Origin: Apiospora phragmitis
Taxonomy: Eukaryota; Ascomycota; Sordariomycetes; Amphisphaeriales; Apiosporaceae
Length of the DNA stretch: 59,734 bases
Assembly: GCA_038363925.1 (NCBI GenBank)
Contig: JAQQWL010000019.1
Span: 1 to 59,734 of the forward strand
Direction: 5' to 3'
The position numbers and the translations under genes were made by a program. How positions within the stretch are numbered: the first letter of the stretch is position 1; the number at the start of each line of letters is the position of its first letter. The notes under the pieces were generated by a model. It worked only from the letters and a program-made list of their open reading frames with translations. It had not been told where the DNA came from and did not search any database. Positions 46,481 to 57,476 of the stretch are shown here, piece by piece.

Positions 46481-46959
46481 GGCAGAGGAGTTGCCCGGAG
46501 AAATTGAGGAACGCGCATTTCCAGCGTGTCAGCTTCAGATAACTCTGATGGGCAGACCGGACGTAAGGGCACCCTTTCTCGGGAGTATGCGATCCAGAAG
46601 ATATGATGGTAACGGGGCACTCGCATGTCCGAGATAAGGTCGCTACCGAGTGAGACTAGGGGGGTTTGGGTCGGCCACAGCCTGCTTCGTGCGCCCGAAT
46701 CCTGTATGCAGTCATACTTGCCGTGTCACTATCTGCGTTAGACCCAATCGGCAGCACCCCACCCACCATCTCTTTTATCAGTTGAAATTATTCCGCTTGG
46801 CATTCTTACAATTCCTCTCTTCTTGTCTCTCTATCTCATCTGTAGGATCTATGTAGGATGAAACCGTCTGTGGTTTCCTTCCCGCGCGCATTGTATTAAC
46901 AACAGAGCTCGTACACGACGAATGCGCCTTAAGGAAGGTTCAACTTACTGACAGAAACC
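46481..46959. promoter_or_regulatory. Divergent promoter region between rhodopsin-like and SDR genes
   Basis: The 479-bp stretch separates two divergent starts. No binding motif stands out. It is rich in pyrimidine tracts just upstream of the plus-strand gene (CTCTCTTCTTGTCTCTCTATCTC near 46810-46835), common in fungal promoters. Confidence 0.35.
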
Positions 46960-48208
46960 ATGCCATCATCGGCCTTTGAGGTTCGGGGGAGGGTAAGAAG
47001 GCCCCGATGCCCTTGAAAGTTGGAGTGCTGACACGAACAGACAGCTGTCATCACCGGCGGTTCGCGCGGCATGGGCCTTGCAGTAGCTCGCCAACTGGCC
47101 GAGAAGGGCGCCAATGTGGTCATAGTCGCCCGTGACGAAGCCAAGCTTCTCGAGTCCCTAGCATATGTCAAGGTAAGATGGAATGCCAGAGTGATGCGAG
47201 ACCGACCGACTAACTCGGGCTCAGGAGGGGGCCACAGGCAGTGGAGGCCAGCGTTTCCATCAGATCAGGGCTGACCTCACCTCGCCGTCTGAAGCTGTAC
47301 GTGTGTTGGATGAGGTTGCCTCATGGAATGGAGGCAATGCACCAGACATTGTAAGTTTTGTTCACTACCCATTCAGTGCGGTTATCGGCTCCTCCCGGAT
47401 CTCTCTTCTTTGCTCCCATATTCCATTAAGCTAACCCTACCTGTGCCCTATGTAGGTTTGGTGCTGCGCTGGCAGCTCGTATCCCACGCTGTTTGTCGAC
47501 ACGCCGGTCTTCGAGTTCCAGGCGCAGATGGACCAGAACTTCTTCACGGGTCTTTACATGGCACATGCAGCTATGAGGCAGTGGCTCCGGAGAGCTCATC
47601 ACAGTCCGACAGCGACGTCTACAGCATCGGTCGAGAAGCCCGGCGCGCAACCAACCAAGGCGTGTCTTACCCGTCACCTCATATTTACTTCGTCCTTCGT
47701 GGCTTTCTTCAGCTTCGCTGGCTATTCCCCTTACAGCCCGTCGAAGGCCGCCCTCCGATCCCTTTCCGATACGCTCTCCCAGGAAGTGAATCTGTACGCC
47801 GCCGCCAATCCGGAAGAGCCAAAGATCCGGCTACACACCATCTTCCCCGCGGGTATCCTCTCCGAGGGCTATGAGGCCGAGAACCGCATCAAGTCCGATC
47901 TGACCAAGCTTCTCGAGGCCGGAGATACACCACTGACACCCGACGTCATCGCGGCCAGGAGCATCAAGGGATTGGAGAGCGGGCAGGAGCTCATCACTAC
48001 CGACTTCCTGACCGGACTGGTCAAGCGTAGCATGCTAAGTGGCAGTCTTCGAGGTGGTTTCCTCCGAGGTTGTGTCGATTGGATACTCGCCGGCTTGCTA
48101 GCCATCGTTATGGTCTTTGTCCGCGGGGACTTCGACAAGAAGGTCCGCGACTGGGGCACCAAGTTCGGGGCATCGGGTATGAAGACGGGAGGAAACGGGT
48201 CTGCTTAG
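46960..48208 (+). CDS. 3-ketodihydrosphingosine (3-ketosphinganine) reductase-like SDR
   Basis: Four exons (46960-46992, 47041-47172, 47225-47350, 47456-48208) join in frame to 347 residues. Seen: TGGSRGMG (NADPH-binding TGxxxGxG), [17 protein letters not shown] in the NAG position, the catalytic Ser in FTSSFVAFF, and the active-site block [19 protein letters not shown], whose wording is characteristic of Tsc10/KDSR. The C-terminus has a hydrophobic helix ([18 protein letters not shown]) as in the ER-membrane enzyme. The family reduces 3-ketosphinganine to sphinganine in de novo sphingolipid synthesis. It may be the single housekeeping gene or an extra copy; the near-telomere position beside a biosynthetic cluster makes an extra copy plausible. 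Confidence 0.85.
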
Positions 48209-50854
48209 GGCTTACGAGGTTGGATTGCCCACGTTTCTGTTTTCTTTCAATGTTTACATTGTCCCAATACTCCGGGCAATTGGATTGTGTTCTAGCGGCC
48301 AGTGGAATGACAAGATGGCGGTATCACGAAGTTGCGACTTCGACTAGTGCTTGGCCTCAGACGTGTCTTGGTAACGGCTTTGCTGATTTTACTCAAGGGA
48401 ATCAGTCGAATGGCGCGAATGTGCAGGGGTATCGCTTGTGCTGACCGTGTTGCAGAATTCCAATGCAAAGCAGCCAATAAATGCAGGGATCATGATTAGG
48501 TATGCAACACCCGAGCATGGCACGGCATCTGAGATTGGGGGCTGTGTCTGAGTTGGCCATCAGCTACATCGTAGCTGATAAGCCTGTGTCCTGTCCAGTC
48601 AGCTGCCGTGTTCCGTCTGCTTGCTTTTCGGCTCAGATGCATATCAGCACAAGCTTCATTGGCAATAATTTTGTGGCCCAATCCTTCCACCGGTTGATTT
48701 AGCGTTGATTCGGGTGTGCATATGCGGATGTCGCATGTGGCTGTTCAATCAAGCTTCCGGGATGCCGTGGCGCACCCGTAAGCTGACCGGCTAAATGCAA
48801 GTGTGTGTGTGGTGTGTATGGGTGTGGCAGTGCCAGAGCCCGTCCCTCAACAATCTCCAATGATGCTGTCTTCATTCCGACCACACCAAGAGGCGCCGGT
48901 GACGTCGACGAGTTATCCCCACACGCTGGGGCTGGTTGCTGATCCTACCGAGATGCTGATATTCTGCCCGTGTCCGAAAGGCTTCAGTTTGAGGTGTCTT
49001 TGGGCATAGTGGCTCATCATCAAGGCTCAGGGATGTCTCACGTCCTGGTTAACTAAAAGGAATCAAGGCCCAAAAGCGGGGTAGTATTTGCGCGTCGAGG
49101 TAATATTGGCAATCCGACTCTAGATTTGGCAATGGGCGAGGCTCTGCTGCACGCCATGTCACACGTCTAGATTGGCAGTGGGATAGCCCGTAGAAGGCAT
49201 CCTGCTGGTGTTCGTGTCTACTGAACTAGCGTGGCATCGGATCGAAGTTGAGTGGAGAGAAAGTTCCTTTCTGTACAAGTGCATCGGCTGGCTCTTGTCA
49301 TTGTTCCTGGGCTGGACCCCGCGAGCCTGCTTTTGCACCAGTGACTCGACCACACCAGCCCTATAACTATTCGTGTTCGTCAGCCGGAACAGTGCCACGA
49401 ATTTGGCGCTGGCTTTGGAAGTAGGTTGGCTGATCCTTATATGTGCCTTGAAGTGTGAAGAACATTTGGTATATGTGCTTGAGGGGCACACCGTAGCCAT
49501 CCTCGACGAGAAGCGCACAGAGTGACGAGGCCCCTGTTGATATATTTCAAGCTTCGGTCAGAGGATTTGGCACTCGCTTCTTCCCCGGTCCCTCAACACC
49601 AAATCTGCTGGAGTCTCTTTGAGGTTTCATTAAATTGTGGTGCTGCCCCAGCCACTTAGGACACAGCCAAATTGACGTATGGTGTATCCTTATAACACTC
49701 CCTAGCAGTGATTCTCTGTTTACTAACTGTATTTTCTTCTGTATATGATTACCCCCAAAAGAGCCCTTACCTCTGTACTGCTTCTTTCCTGTAGATGGCA
49801 CTTGGTTTTCTACTACTTACTCATTATTACATGCCACCAGGAGCTCACTGTGACGTGACTACGCACGATGCCTCTTCGCTACCCACCAGCCCGAAGCTCG
49901 TGACGAAGCAATACGGGGCCATCTTTCCGCGGAATATCATCAGGCTATACCTCATAGCACCAGTCGGAGGCTTCGTAGCGCCCAACTGCAGGTGGTCCGC
50001 TGTGGAATGTAGCATGTGCGGCGGGAGAATCTTTCGAACAGGTTTTGGTTCACACGTTTCGGGATAATATTTCTCCTTGAATATAGAGGTGAGGGCATGG
50101 ACAGTCTGGATGAGGCTTGATGGCAAGCATGTTATCAAGCTCGTCGCTCAGCTCTTCGTCGCTCAATTCTCCACGGGACCGGCTTGGCTCTCTCCGAGCC
50201 CCTTCTCAATCCAAATCACAAAGCGTTGCAGCCTCTTAGAGCTGGGGCATCATCACCCGCTCGAAATGAGCACGCAGGATATAGTCGACTCGTACTGAGT
50301 ACTCGGCGGCGACTCCATCCTGTTGGAACTCTTCCGCACCACGATGATCAGAAAGCAGGGCTTTGGTGAGCAAAGAAAGCTGTCATCTCCAATCGATGTC
50401 ATGAAACTGGATATCATTCAATTCCTGATCGACGGCCCGCAGGTGGTCAATTTTGGCCTATCCAAGTATGGACCTATCGTCTCGAATAGAGACTGCGTCA
50501 CACGGCGTACGCTAGGGGAACCCTCGACATTGCAGTGGAAGGCTGGGAGATGCTGTCTTGCATTGAAAGTTTTTTAATATGCTGAGATTTGGCCATCTTG
50601 AGCAGTCGCCCCCCAATCAATGGTCATTCTATATAAGCGTAAGAGCACCGACTGGAGCTATGGCTGAGCTAACTGAAAATGAAGTATTCAACTTGAACTC
50701 GTGTGGTAAAAGAGGTGAAATTGATCCCCAAATATGTACACAAAGTACAGAGAGCCAAGTGTTGATTAGAGGCCTCTTACTGGTCGTGGTAAGACGCTGA
50801 GGACACTCAACCTTCTAACACTATGAGGTTAGCGGTACATGTAAGTTGTCCGTA
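48209..50854. other. Gene-poor stretch with scattered relics
   Basis: No intact gene is visible over 2.6 kb. A short GT-rich microsatellite lies near 48800-48830. The only recognisable coding remnant is a carrier-domain fragment at about 50235-50360, listed separately. The remainder gives only short frames without family signatures. Confidence 0.5.
50235..50360 (+). pseudogene. Carrier (thiolation) domain relic of an NRPS or NRPS-like gene
   Basis: In one frame the sequence reads PLEMSTQDIVDSY, a TGA, then VLGGDSILLELFR and RKQG. LGGDSI followed by a helix is the phosphopantetheine-attachment motif of carrier domains. The TGA would be CGA before a C-to-T change. Nothing convincing flanks it on either side, so this is an isolated, decayed fragment, possibly from another synthetase. 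Confidence 0.55.
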
Positions 50855-51113
50855 TACGGAGTTCCCCTTCAAAAGTATTTTATCCCCCCCTGTCGCCAAG
50901 TCCCTTGGCACAGCTGCGCACCAGCTGCCATTATACCGTAAAAGACTGACCAGCTCGTACAGAATAGGACAAGGATTATTTAACCAGTTAAAGATCTACG
51001 TTTAAGGTATAAACTGTCGGAATTAATTACATCGTAACGCCAGCTGACAGGACGGCTCCAAGGTCGGTCTTGGCGACAGGGGTGATAAATTTCTTTTGGA
51101 GGGGACCTCCGTA
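50855..51113. mobile_element. MITE-like element with about 75-bp terminal inverted repeats
   Basis: The ends are inverted copies of each other. The left end (from 50855) reads TACGGAGTTCCCCTTCAAAAG, then TTTATCCCCCCCTGTCGCCAAG. The complement of the right end (from 51113 inwards) reads TACGGAGGTCCCCTCCAAAAG, then TTTATCACCCCTGTCGCCAAG, with weaker similarity for a further 30 bp to CAGCTG. The total length of about 259 bp and the lack of coding sequence fit a miniature inverted-repeat element. A clear target duplication was not found. Confidence 0.65.
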
Positions 51114-51350
51114 GATTGTATGGCGATCCTTCCAGCCCCTTACCTCGTTTACAGGTAGATTACAAGGCAGTCGTTCCATCCCCTTACATTGTTCGCAGGG
51201 ATACGCTTCGTTCGGATATGGTCCCTCTCTGTCTCAGGTTACACACAACCTTGCTTGCTGTATTTAATGTCCCTGTGAAGGATGTTCATCCAGACCTTTT
51301 CATTGTGTCTTTTCACTGTTTCTGGGCCTTGCTCTCTTTCTACACGCCAT

Positions 51351-52384
51351 ATGGACCCTTTCCCCGATGAAACCGCGATGGAACCGCCGCCTGGAGTGGT
51401 GCCCAACTTCGCCAAGCCTGGCGGGAACCACGCGCTAGGGTACGGCATCCTTATCTCCAGCTCCATCATTTCAACAATTGCGGTCTTGGTGCGGTTGGTT
51501 AGCAGTGTAGCCGCTAAAAAGTTCCTCGTCGAATACCTCTTGATGGTCGTAGCATTGGTAAGTCGAGCTTTGGGTAAAGCATGTAGCTGGAATAAGAAGT
51601 AATTATAAATAGCGAACTGATGATATCTCCCCCTTTAGGGCCTCTTCGCTGGGACTCAATACATCATGTGGGACTTCTCTACTTATCCGGGATATTGGGA
51701 CCACCAATGGAACGTCCCCAGGACGTACTTGCATGTCGCCGTCACCGTCGTGAACCTTGTTTCCGACACGGCTATTCTGGCCATGCCGCAGAGCATCATC
51801 TGGAAACTCCAAATGTCGCATCGTCAAAAGTGGGGCATGTCATTACTGTTCGTGATTGGTCTTAGGTTCGTGCAAATACCTTTCCTCCTTCTTCTTATTC
51901 TTCTTCCAGGAAATCGTATTCTAACCCTGGCACTTGTGAAAGTGCATGGGTATTTGGCATCGCGCGTGCAGCGTATTTTGTCAATATCCTCGATACCCAG
52001 GACGTGGTCTACACCATGTCTGGGGTAGCCATATGGACGATCTGGGAGGTAGCAGCCGGGTTTCTGATCATGGGAGTTCCCGCCTTACCAAGGGTATTCA
52101 AGACCCTTCCTAAGTCCGCGTCGATCGCTTCCTTCTTACGATCTGTATCCCGTGCTGGGAAAGACAGCGGTTCGGGCCCAGCTGTCCCACAGTACCGGCT
52201 ATACCAGCCGAAACAGCGCAGACGTCGCGGTCTATGGGAAACCAGCGACCGAGATACAACCGATCTGATCTCCCTGAGGGACGTGCAAGGCGCTGGCAGT
52301 ACGGTCGGCAATACGGCCGAACACACCCCTGTTAACGTGGTCAGAGAAATGAACAGTCGCAGTAGTGGACAGCAGACTGTCTGA
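51351..52384 (+). CDS. Fungal rhodopsin-domain 7TM protein, internally shortened
   Basis: Three exons (51351-51557, 51639-51865, 51910-52384) join in frame to 302 residues. The start helix (GYGILISSSIISTIAVLV), a GLFAGTQY region, HQWNVPRTY, the helix with SDTAILAMPQSIIWKLQM, and a VYTMSGVAIWTIWEV region match the family order. However, HQWNVPRTY runs directly into the helix before PQSIIWKLQM, leaving out the usual third and fourth helices and the cysteine loop. The deletion lies within one exon, not at a splice junction. The hydrophilic tail is Ser/Thr/Arg-rich. It may be a degenerate gene although the frame is open. Confidence 0.65.
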
Positions 52385-52990
52385 TTCTCATGTAGCTTCA
52401 CTATCCATAACGAAGAATATACACAGCAACTGATTGCATATGCTACCTTCGAACCCCGTTCTGTTGGTCATGGATTGATTCATCCCTGTCTTTAAAGGGC
52501 AGCTCGAGATATCAATGCTCCTACCGTCCCAATTCAAACTTGACTCTGATAAGGACCATGAGAGGCAAGTCCAGGCTGCTGTGGGAAGAAGCTATGAAAT
52601 GCTCGAGGAGCCACGATTACTAAGCAATAATTCGCGCCAACCATGCCGAACAGACCTTACTATAATTCTATCGAGGCCGTGGAGATGTCATCGAATCTCG
52701 TACAACTTGCCGATAGGCACTTTTGGGCTCACTTGGAGGCACTTGCATTGATCTAGCACGCCTTGCCGCTTCTGTACTGCACAAAGTGTTACGCTTCTTG
52801 AAATACAATGATATGGAAGGGCAAAGGTTCAAGTGGTATATAGACCTGGTAGTCGTGGCTCTCATGGTGGTTTGGAAAGGACGACTAGCCAGCCCAGAAT
52901 GCCGTCATTATGGATAGACCGTTGACGCGGCCCAGCTCTGCGGATATACCGTGGCATGGCGCACGGCCTCTTCAGTAATACAAGCACTCA
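52385..52990. other. Intergenic stretch without a recognised feature
   Basis: About 0.6 kb. Several short open frames exist but none shows a domain or a convincing start. I see nothing I can name here. Confidence 0.4.
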
Positions 52991-53509
52991 ATGCCAATGA
53001 TCCCACGCGATCAGCTTTATGGACTAGACATTCCAGACGACATGAATCGCAGAAAAGCCATATCTGATGTCGATGCTCTCCAGCAAATCCCGTCAAAGCC
53101 GCTGATTGAAGAAAGTGTGCTATTCACGCTCGAACCAGAGAAAAAGGAGATGGGTGTCCTGGCTGTACATGTTATGTGCGGATGGCTACATGGTGAGCCG
53201 CGTTTTGAGCCGGACCCTGTCGTTGTCCTAGCAGGGCTTCTGGGCGTGCGGAAGTTGCACTGCATGACTCCGAAGGGCCGCAGCGATTCCAATAGCACCA
53301 CCATGAGTCACATGAACCCTCGCGAATTGGTTAATTACACATCTGGATTCAAAGTACGCATTGACAGTGTCCTCGTGCTAGCAGGTTCGCGTACAGACTT
53401 GCAAGTACTGGCGGCCGGATGTTATCTGGGCCTACCGACAGTCATTGTACTTAATGAATGGGGCGGATGCTGGACTAGTAAGGTCGGGAATAGTGCTGAG
53501 ACCCCCTGA
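52991..53509 (+). CDS. Hypothetical protein, family not recognised
   Basis: A single frame of 172 codons. The N-terminal third is charged (EPEKKEMG); the rest contains two hydrophobic strands followed by glycine (DPVVVLAGLLG, VLVLAGSRTDLQVLAAGCYLG, PTVIVL), which could be beta-alpha units of a Rossmann-like domain. There is no signal peptide and no motif I can assign. The frame is isolated, upstream of and convergent with the cutinase. It could be a fragment of a larger decayed gene or a chance frame. Confidence 0.35.
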   Translation: MPMIPRDQLYGLDIPDDMNRRKAISDVDALQQIPSKPLIEESVLFTLEPEKKEMGVLAVHVMCGWLHGEPRFEPDPVVVLAGLLGVRKLHCMTPKGRSDSNSTTMSHMNPRELVNYTSGFKVRIDSVLVLAGSRTDLQVLAAGCYLGLPTVIVLNEWGGCWTSKVGNSAETP

Positions 53510-53905
53510 GTCATCCGATACCGGAGCTACGCTGAGGTTACAGTTACCCTCTGCGCGAAACAAGATGGAGGTTCCCTCCGATGCTGTATTCATCTTTTGG
53601 TCGGACCGTTTGCCGCCTGACCTAGCAACGGCTCCTGGATCCGTGGCCACCGCACCTTGGGGACAGAGGTTACTTTGTTGCCGAGCAGAATTGTGCAATT
53701 TTGAACATCACGAGGCAATCAAATTCATTTTGGATATCATGTGTAAATTCAACGGTGAAACATCCTCCTACCATAACATATATCCCAAACCCCAGAAAGA
53801 TAGCACAGCTATGAACATAACTTAATTCATGTCTACATGAACCACCAGTCCGAGCTCGTCTCATACAGAAAGAAAGAAAGAAAACCCAAGTGGGAAGAGG
53901 AACAC

Positions 53906-54712
53906 CTAATTTCCGTTCGCGGTCCCAGCCAGGAACGACGCACCCGCCGGCGCGTTGACTCCATAGGTGAGATGGGCCGGGGTGATGGTCAGCGTGTTGA
54001 GGCAGACGAGGTCGCCGGCGGCGCAGAACACCTTGGTCTGGTCGGTGGGGAAGCCAGGGACCTGGCCCTTGTCCTGGGCGTTGCGCGTGAAGCCGTACAT
54101 GACGACGCCCTTGACCATGCTCTGGGTGGTGGCATCCAGGGCCTGGATGGCGTTGGTCATGACAGCACTGCCTTGACTGTGGGCGCGGAGAGTTGTGGGT
54201 TAGCTTTGTTTGTGACTTCTTGAGCAAGGGTGTGGTGGCACATACCTGTATCCGGCGAGCAAGATGTTGGAGCCAGGGCACTGGGCGGTGGCTTGCTCGA
54301 TCAGCTTGACGGCGCCATCAATGGCCCCGCTGTTGGTGTTCTTGGGCAGGAAGTTGCTGGGCAGGTCGGCGGCATAGCCATCCTGGCTGCCAACGCCCTG
54401 GCAGATGACGTCGCCGTCCATCCTCGACTTGAGGCCCGAGCAGGTCTGGGGGCCACAGACGGTTCCCTGAGTATGGGTTAGCCACCGGAATAGCTTTGTG
54501 TTAGGGCAAAGGGGGAAAAGGCCTACCATGTTGCCAATCTCAGTCGAGCCGCGAGCAAAGATGAAGACGTTGCCAGCGCACTTGCCATCCTTCAAGTCGT
54601 TCTCCGTCGAGCCAAGCTGGCGCGCATCTAGCTCCGCGACCTGCTCAACAGGCAGAGCACTGGCCACGCTGAGCATGGCGAGCACGGTAGTGGTAAAGAA
54701 TGTGGACTTCAT
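53906..54712 (-). CDS. Cutinase (secreted serine esterase)
   Basis: Three exons (54712-54527, 54466-54246, 54176-53906) join in frame to 225 residues, the usual size. A signal peptide (MKSTFFTTTVLAMLSVASA) is followed by a short propeptide and the mature chain. Seen: FIFARGSTEIGNMGT (oxyanion region), the nucleophile elbow LAGYSQGSA, whose Ser codon is split by intron 2, the catalytic Asp in CAAGDLVC and the catalytic His in AHLTYG; cysteines are placed for the conserved disulfides. The enzyme should be secreted and hydrolyse plant cutin or other polyesters, which suits a plant-associated or saprotrophic fungus. It is not part of the NRPS cluster by any visible link. Confidence 0.93.
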
Positions 54713-56172
54713 CTTGCTGAATGATTGACTGGGCCGTTCACAGAACTTGCCGGGGGATGCTTGAAAGAGAGGAAGGCGCGGAAACCTAAAAAAAGAGTGG
54801 GAAATAGACCTGCTGGTGATGGGATGGGGATGAGATGAACTGTGATGAGATGGACTGAATTAGTGGAAGGTCAGCGACGGTCGTCGTCTTTATACATATT
54901 GGGTTTGACTTTAGAGACTGGCGATTGAAGTGTGTCGTTCGATGTTGGTATTCCATATAGCCTAGCAAGACGCACAAAAGAGCAGACGATCAGCCACCAT
55001 CGTACAACGATAATACTGGTGCAGGTCTAAGCGCAGGCGCCACGGGGGACGGATAGTCGCCAAGGGGTCACACATATATCGAGAAAGCCTCCTCGGTCCG
55101 CGTCCATAGCCAAAAGAAGACATTCCTCCTTCCAGAACCTCGGCCCCGCGGCTATAGCTAGAAGAGGGGACGGCCTCGGTAGCTGCCAAGGTCTCTAGGA
55201 TATACACGCTATACTAGTCCCGGCGCACATCAATTCCTAGTAGCGGAGGCATAGATATGGTGTGGAAGCCAACGTGGAAAACTCGTGACCGTAAGGGTTT
55301 CCTCTAATGGCCATGTTTGCTGTGACAGATGGAGTGTCCCGGACTATTGGGCAATGTGGGTCGTGCCTTATGCGCCTGGGCTAGATCAGCACCATGGTTT
55401 CAGTTATATCCGCCAGTATGTAGCTAATCGCAATTTTCTCTCGGGATTATTTAAGCAGCACCAGATCGACGACTAACGACTAGTGGTCGTCCTTGGTTCG
55501 TTTCTTGACTCGGCTCTTGGCCCGCATCGCTAGTTTCTCGGCTGGCACTTGTTGCAGCTCACTGAGAAACACGAATGTTGTGTTCATGCAACGTGTTGAT
55601 AACGTCAATCATTCTGGGCTGTCTCAGGTCTGGAGAAGCCACCTCCTGTGCTTGCTTTTTGGCAGCCGGCAGCTGAGCAAAGGCAACACAGACGGGTGAT
55701 CGGCCAGATTGAAGATCAGCGCATGGTCAAGAGTAGAACAGGAACTTGTCATGTTGCAATGTAGCTGTTTCCGAGATGGCGAATGACTTCGGGATCCTAG
55801 GGTGAGTAAGCTCGCATCAACCATGTGTAGATTGGAACGCGATTCTTCGGATTCCCCAGTGGCACCGAGTTTCCTCCCCTGGTCGGCCGGCTGTCGCATA
55901 AAGTCACGTGAGCGAGGATGTTGGATTTAGCTTTTTGGGTTTACTAGGCGGTGCACTCCACGCCACGCACAAGGCGCCTCATGACAATGGACGAAAGCGG
56001 TCAGGCCCACTGAAAGATTCCGGAACTCGCTATCAGTGTGCCCATCAGCAAGGTATATTGTCAAGGTGTCTGGTTTCGCATTGGAACAAGTCGACCACAT
56101 CATCGAAGTCTTGGGCTATGACGGGCACCGGCAACATCACATAACAAGTCGCGCCCCGAGAGGCGCATGGTT
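54713..56172. other. Intergenic stretch without a recognised gene
   Basis: About 1.46 kb. It must contain the cutinase promoter at its left end and the 3' region of the coiled-coil gene at its right. No gene, RNA or clear repeat was recognised. Confidence 0.4.
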
Positions 56173-57476
56173 TCACGGTCTCGAAAATGTCACTGTGGCA
56201 TTGCACGCTATCCCCGAGTCCAGCATCTCTGACGTGACACGATCCGTGATAGCATTCGTGATTCTATCCTCGGCATCACTATCCAATCCGCGCTCCTCCA
56301 TCTCCTGCAGAGCATCCAAATCCTCCCCGCAGCCCACAGATCTCCAGGTCTAGCCTGCCCAGATCCTCCTGCTCCACCACGTCGACGCGGCCTTGCAGCA
56401 GTGCAATCTGCTCCTGGGCATCATCGAGTTCCTGACGGAGCTGTGCGGTTTGCTTGTGCGCGCCCTCGAGCTCCACCTGGTAACGCGTAGCCTGATGTTC
56501 GAGTTCGGCGATACGCCGGTCCTGTTGGTTCATGCGGTCCTCCTGCATGGCCATCTGCTTGCGCATGGCGACCAGGGCCATCATGACCTCGTCACTACTG
56601 CAGCACCTGCTGCGGCCCTCTTCGGCAGAGCCTCCACTGTCGCGGTCACGTCGCGAGCGTTTCCGGCCGTTCTTGTGATGCAAAGCTGTAAGAGGCGAGC
56701 TGTTAGTTATGGAATGGTGATGCGCGCAATAGGATTCATCGGAGAAACGTACATTTGGAGGCCTCTGGTAGAAGCGGGGCCATGGGCGCAGAAGGTGGAA
56801 GCTCGTCATACATCGGCGGGGCATCGTCGATGTCGTCGAACCGCAGGATCCGCCCCCCGCTGCCGCCGTACAGGCTCGCCAAGTCGTCGGATCGGTCGGT
56901 CGGGTCGAGGCGGCCCTCGGCGACGGCGGCACAGATGGGCTCGAGCTTGTGCTTGGGGAAGGCGGTGGCGGGCACGTAGAGAACCAGGCGCGTGACGCGA
57001 CCGAGTGACGGCAGCAGATCGAGAACCTGTCCTGTGGCGGCCTTGAGGGCGCGCAGGGGCGAGACGGGAACCTCTGCTGGCACGACGATGTCGACAGGGC
57101 TGCGTAGACGAAAGGTCAAGCGACAAACCGGGCGCGAGCCGAGCTTGGTGTTGGGCGCCGTCACGGACGACTCTTGTTCGAGCGAGAGGATGCGAGCAGG
57201 AGGGATCAGGACGAGGATCTGGGTGTCGCGGCTCGAGCCCTTGAGCTTGGCGGGGATGTGGAGCGCAAAGGACGCGGCGGGCTGCTCGGGATCATGGAGA
57301 TGGCGCATCTGGAATGTGATGTGTTGGCTTCGAGGATCGGGGTCGCTCAGCAAGGTCGTCGCGTCGTCATGCTTCCATTCAATGAGGGCGGGTGCTGCTG
57401 ACGTGACATGCAGATCGGCCGTCTCATCCTGCTCGGGCGACGAAGAGGGTTCTGAGGCGGTAGTTGTTTGCGACAT
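56173..57476 (-). CDS. Hypothetical protein with C-terminal coiled coil
   Basis: Two exons (57476-56753 and 56685-56173) give about 411 residues if one extra G in the run at 56325-56328 is ignored; taken literally the frame stops at 56279. The N-terminal 230 residues form a folded-looking domain with LLSDPDPRSQHITFQMR and LVLYVPATAFPKHKLEPIC. A basic KNGRKRSRRDRD patch, possibly a nuclear localisation signal, leads into a long heptad-rich stretch (MRKQMAMQEDRMNQQDRRIA through DDAQEQIALLQGRVD). After the frame correction it ends with an acidic tail (EDLDALQEMEERGLDSDAED). I do not recognise the family. The start at 57476 is preferred over an upstream in-frame ATG because the sequence before it is not protein-like. 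Confidence 0.7.
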
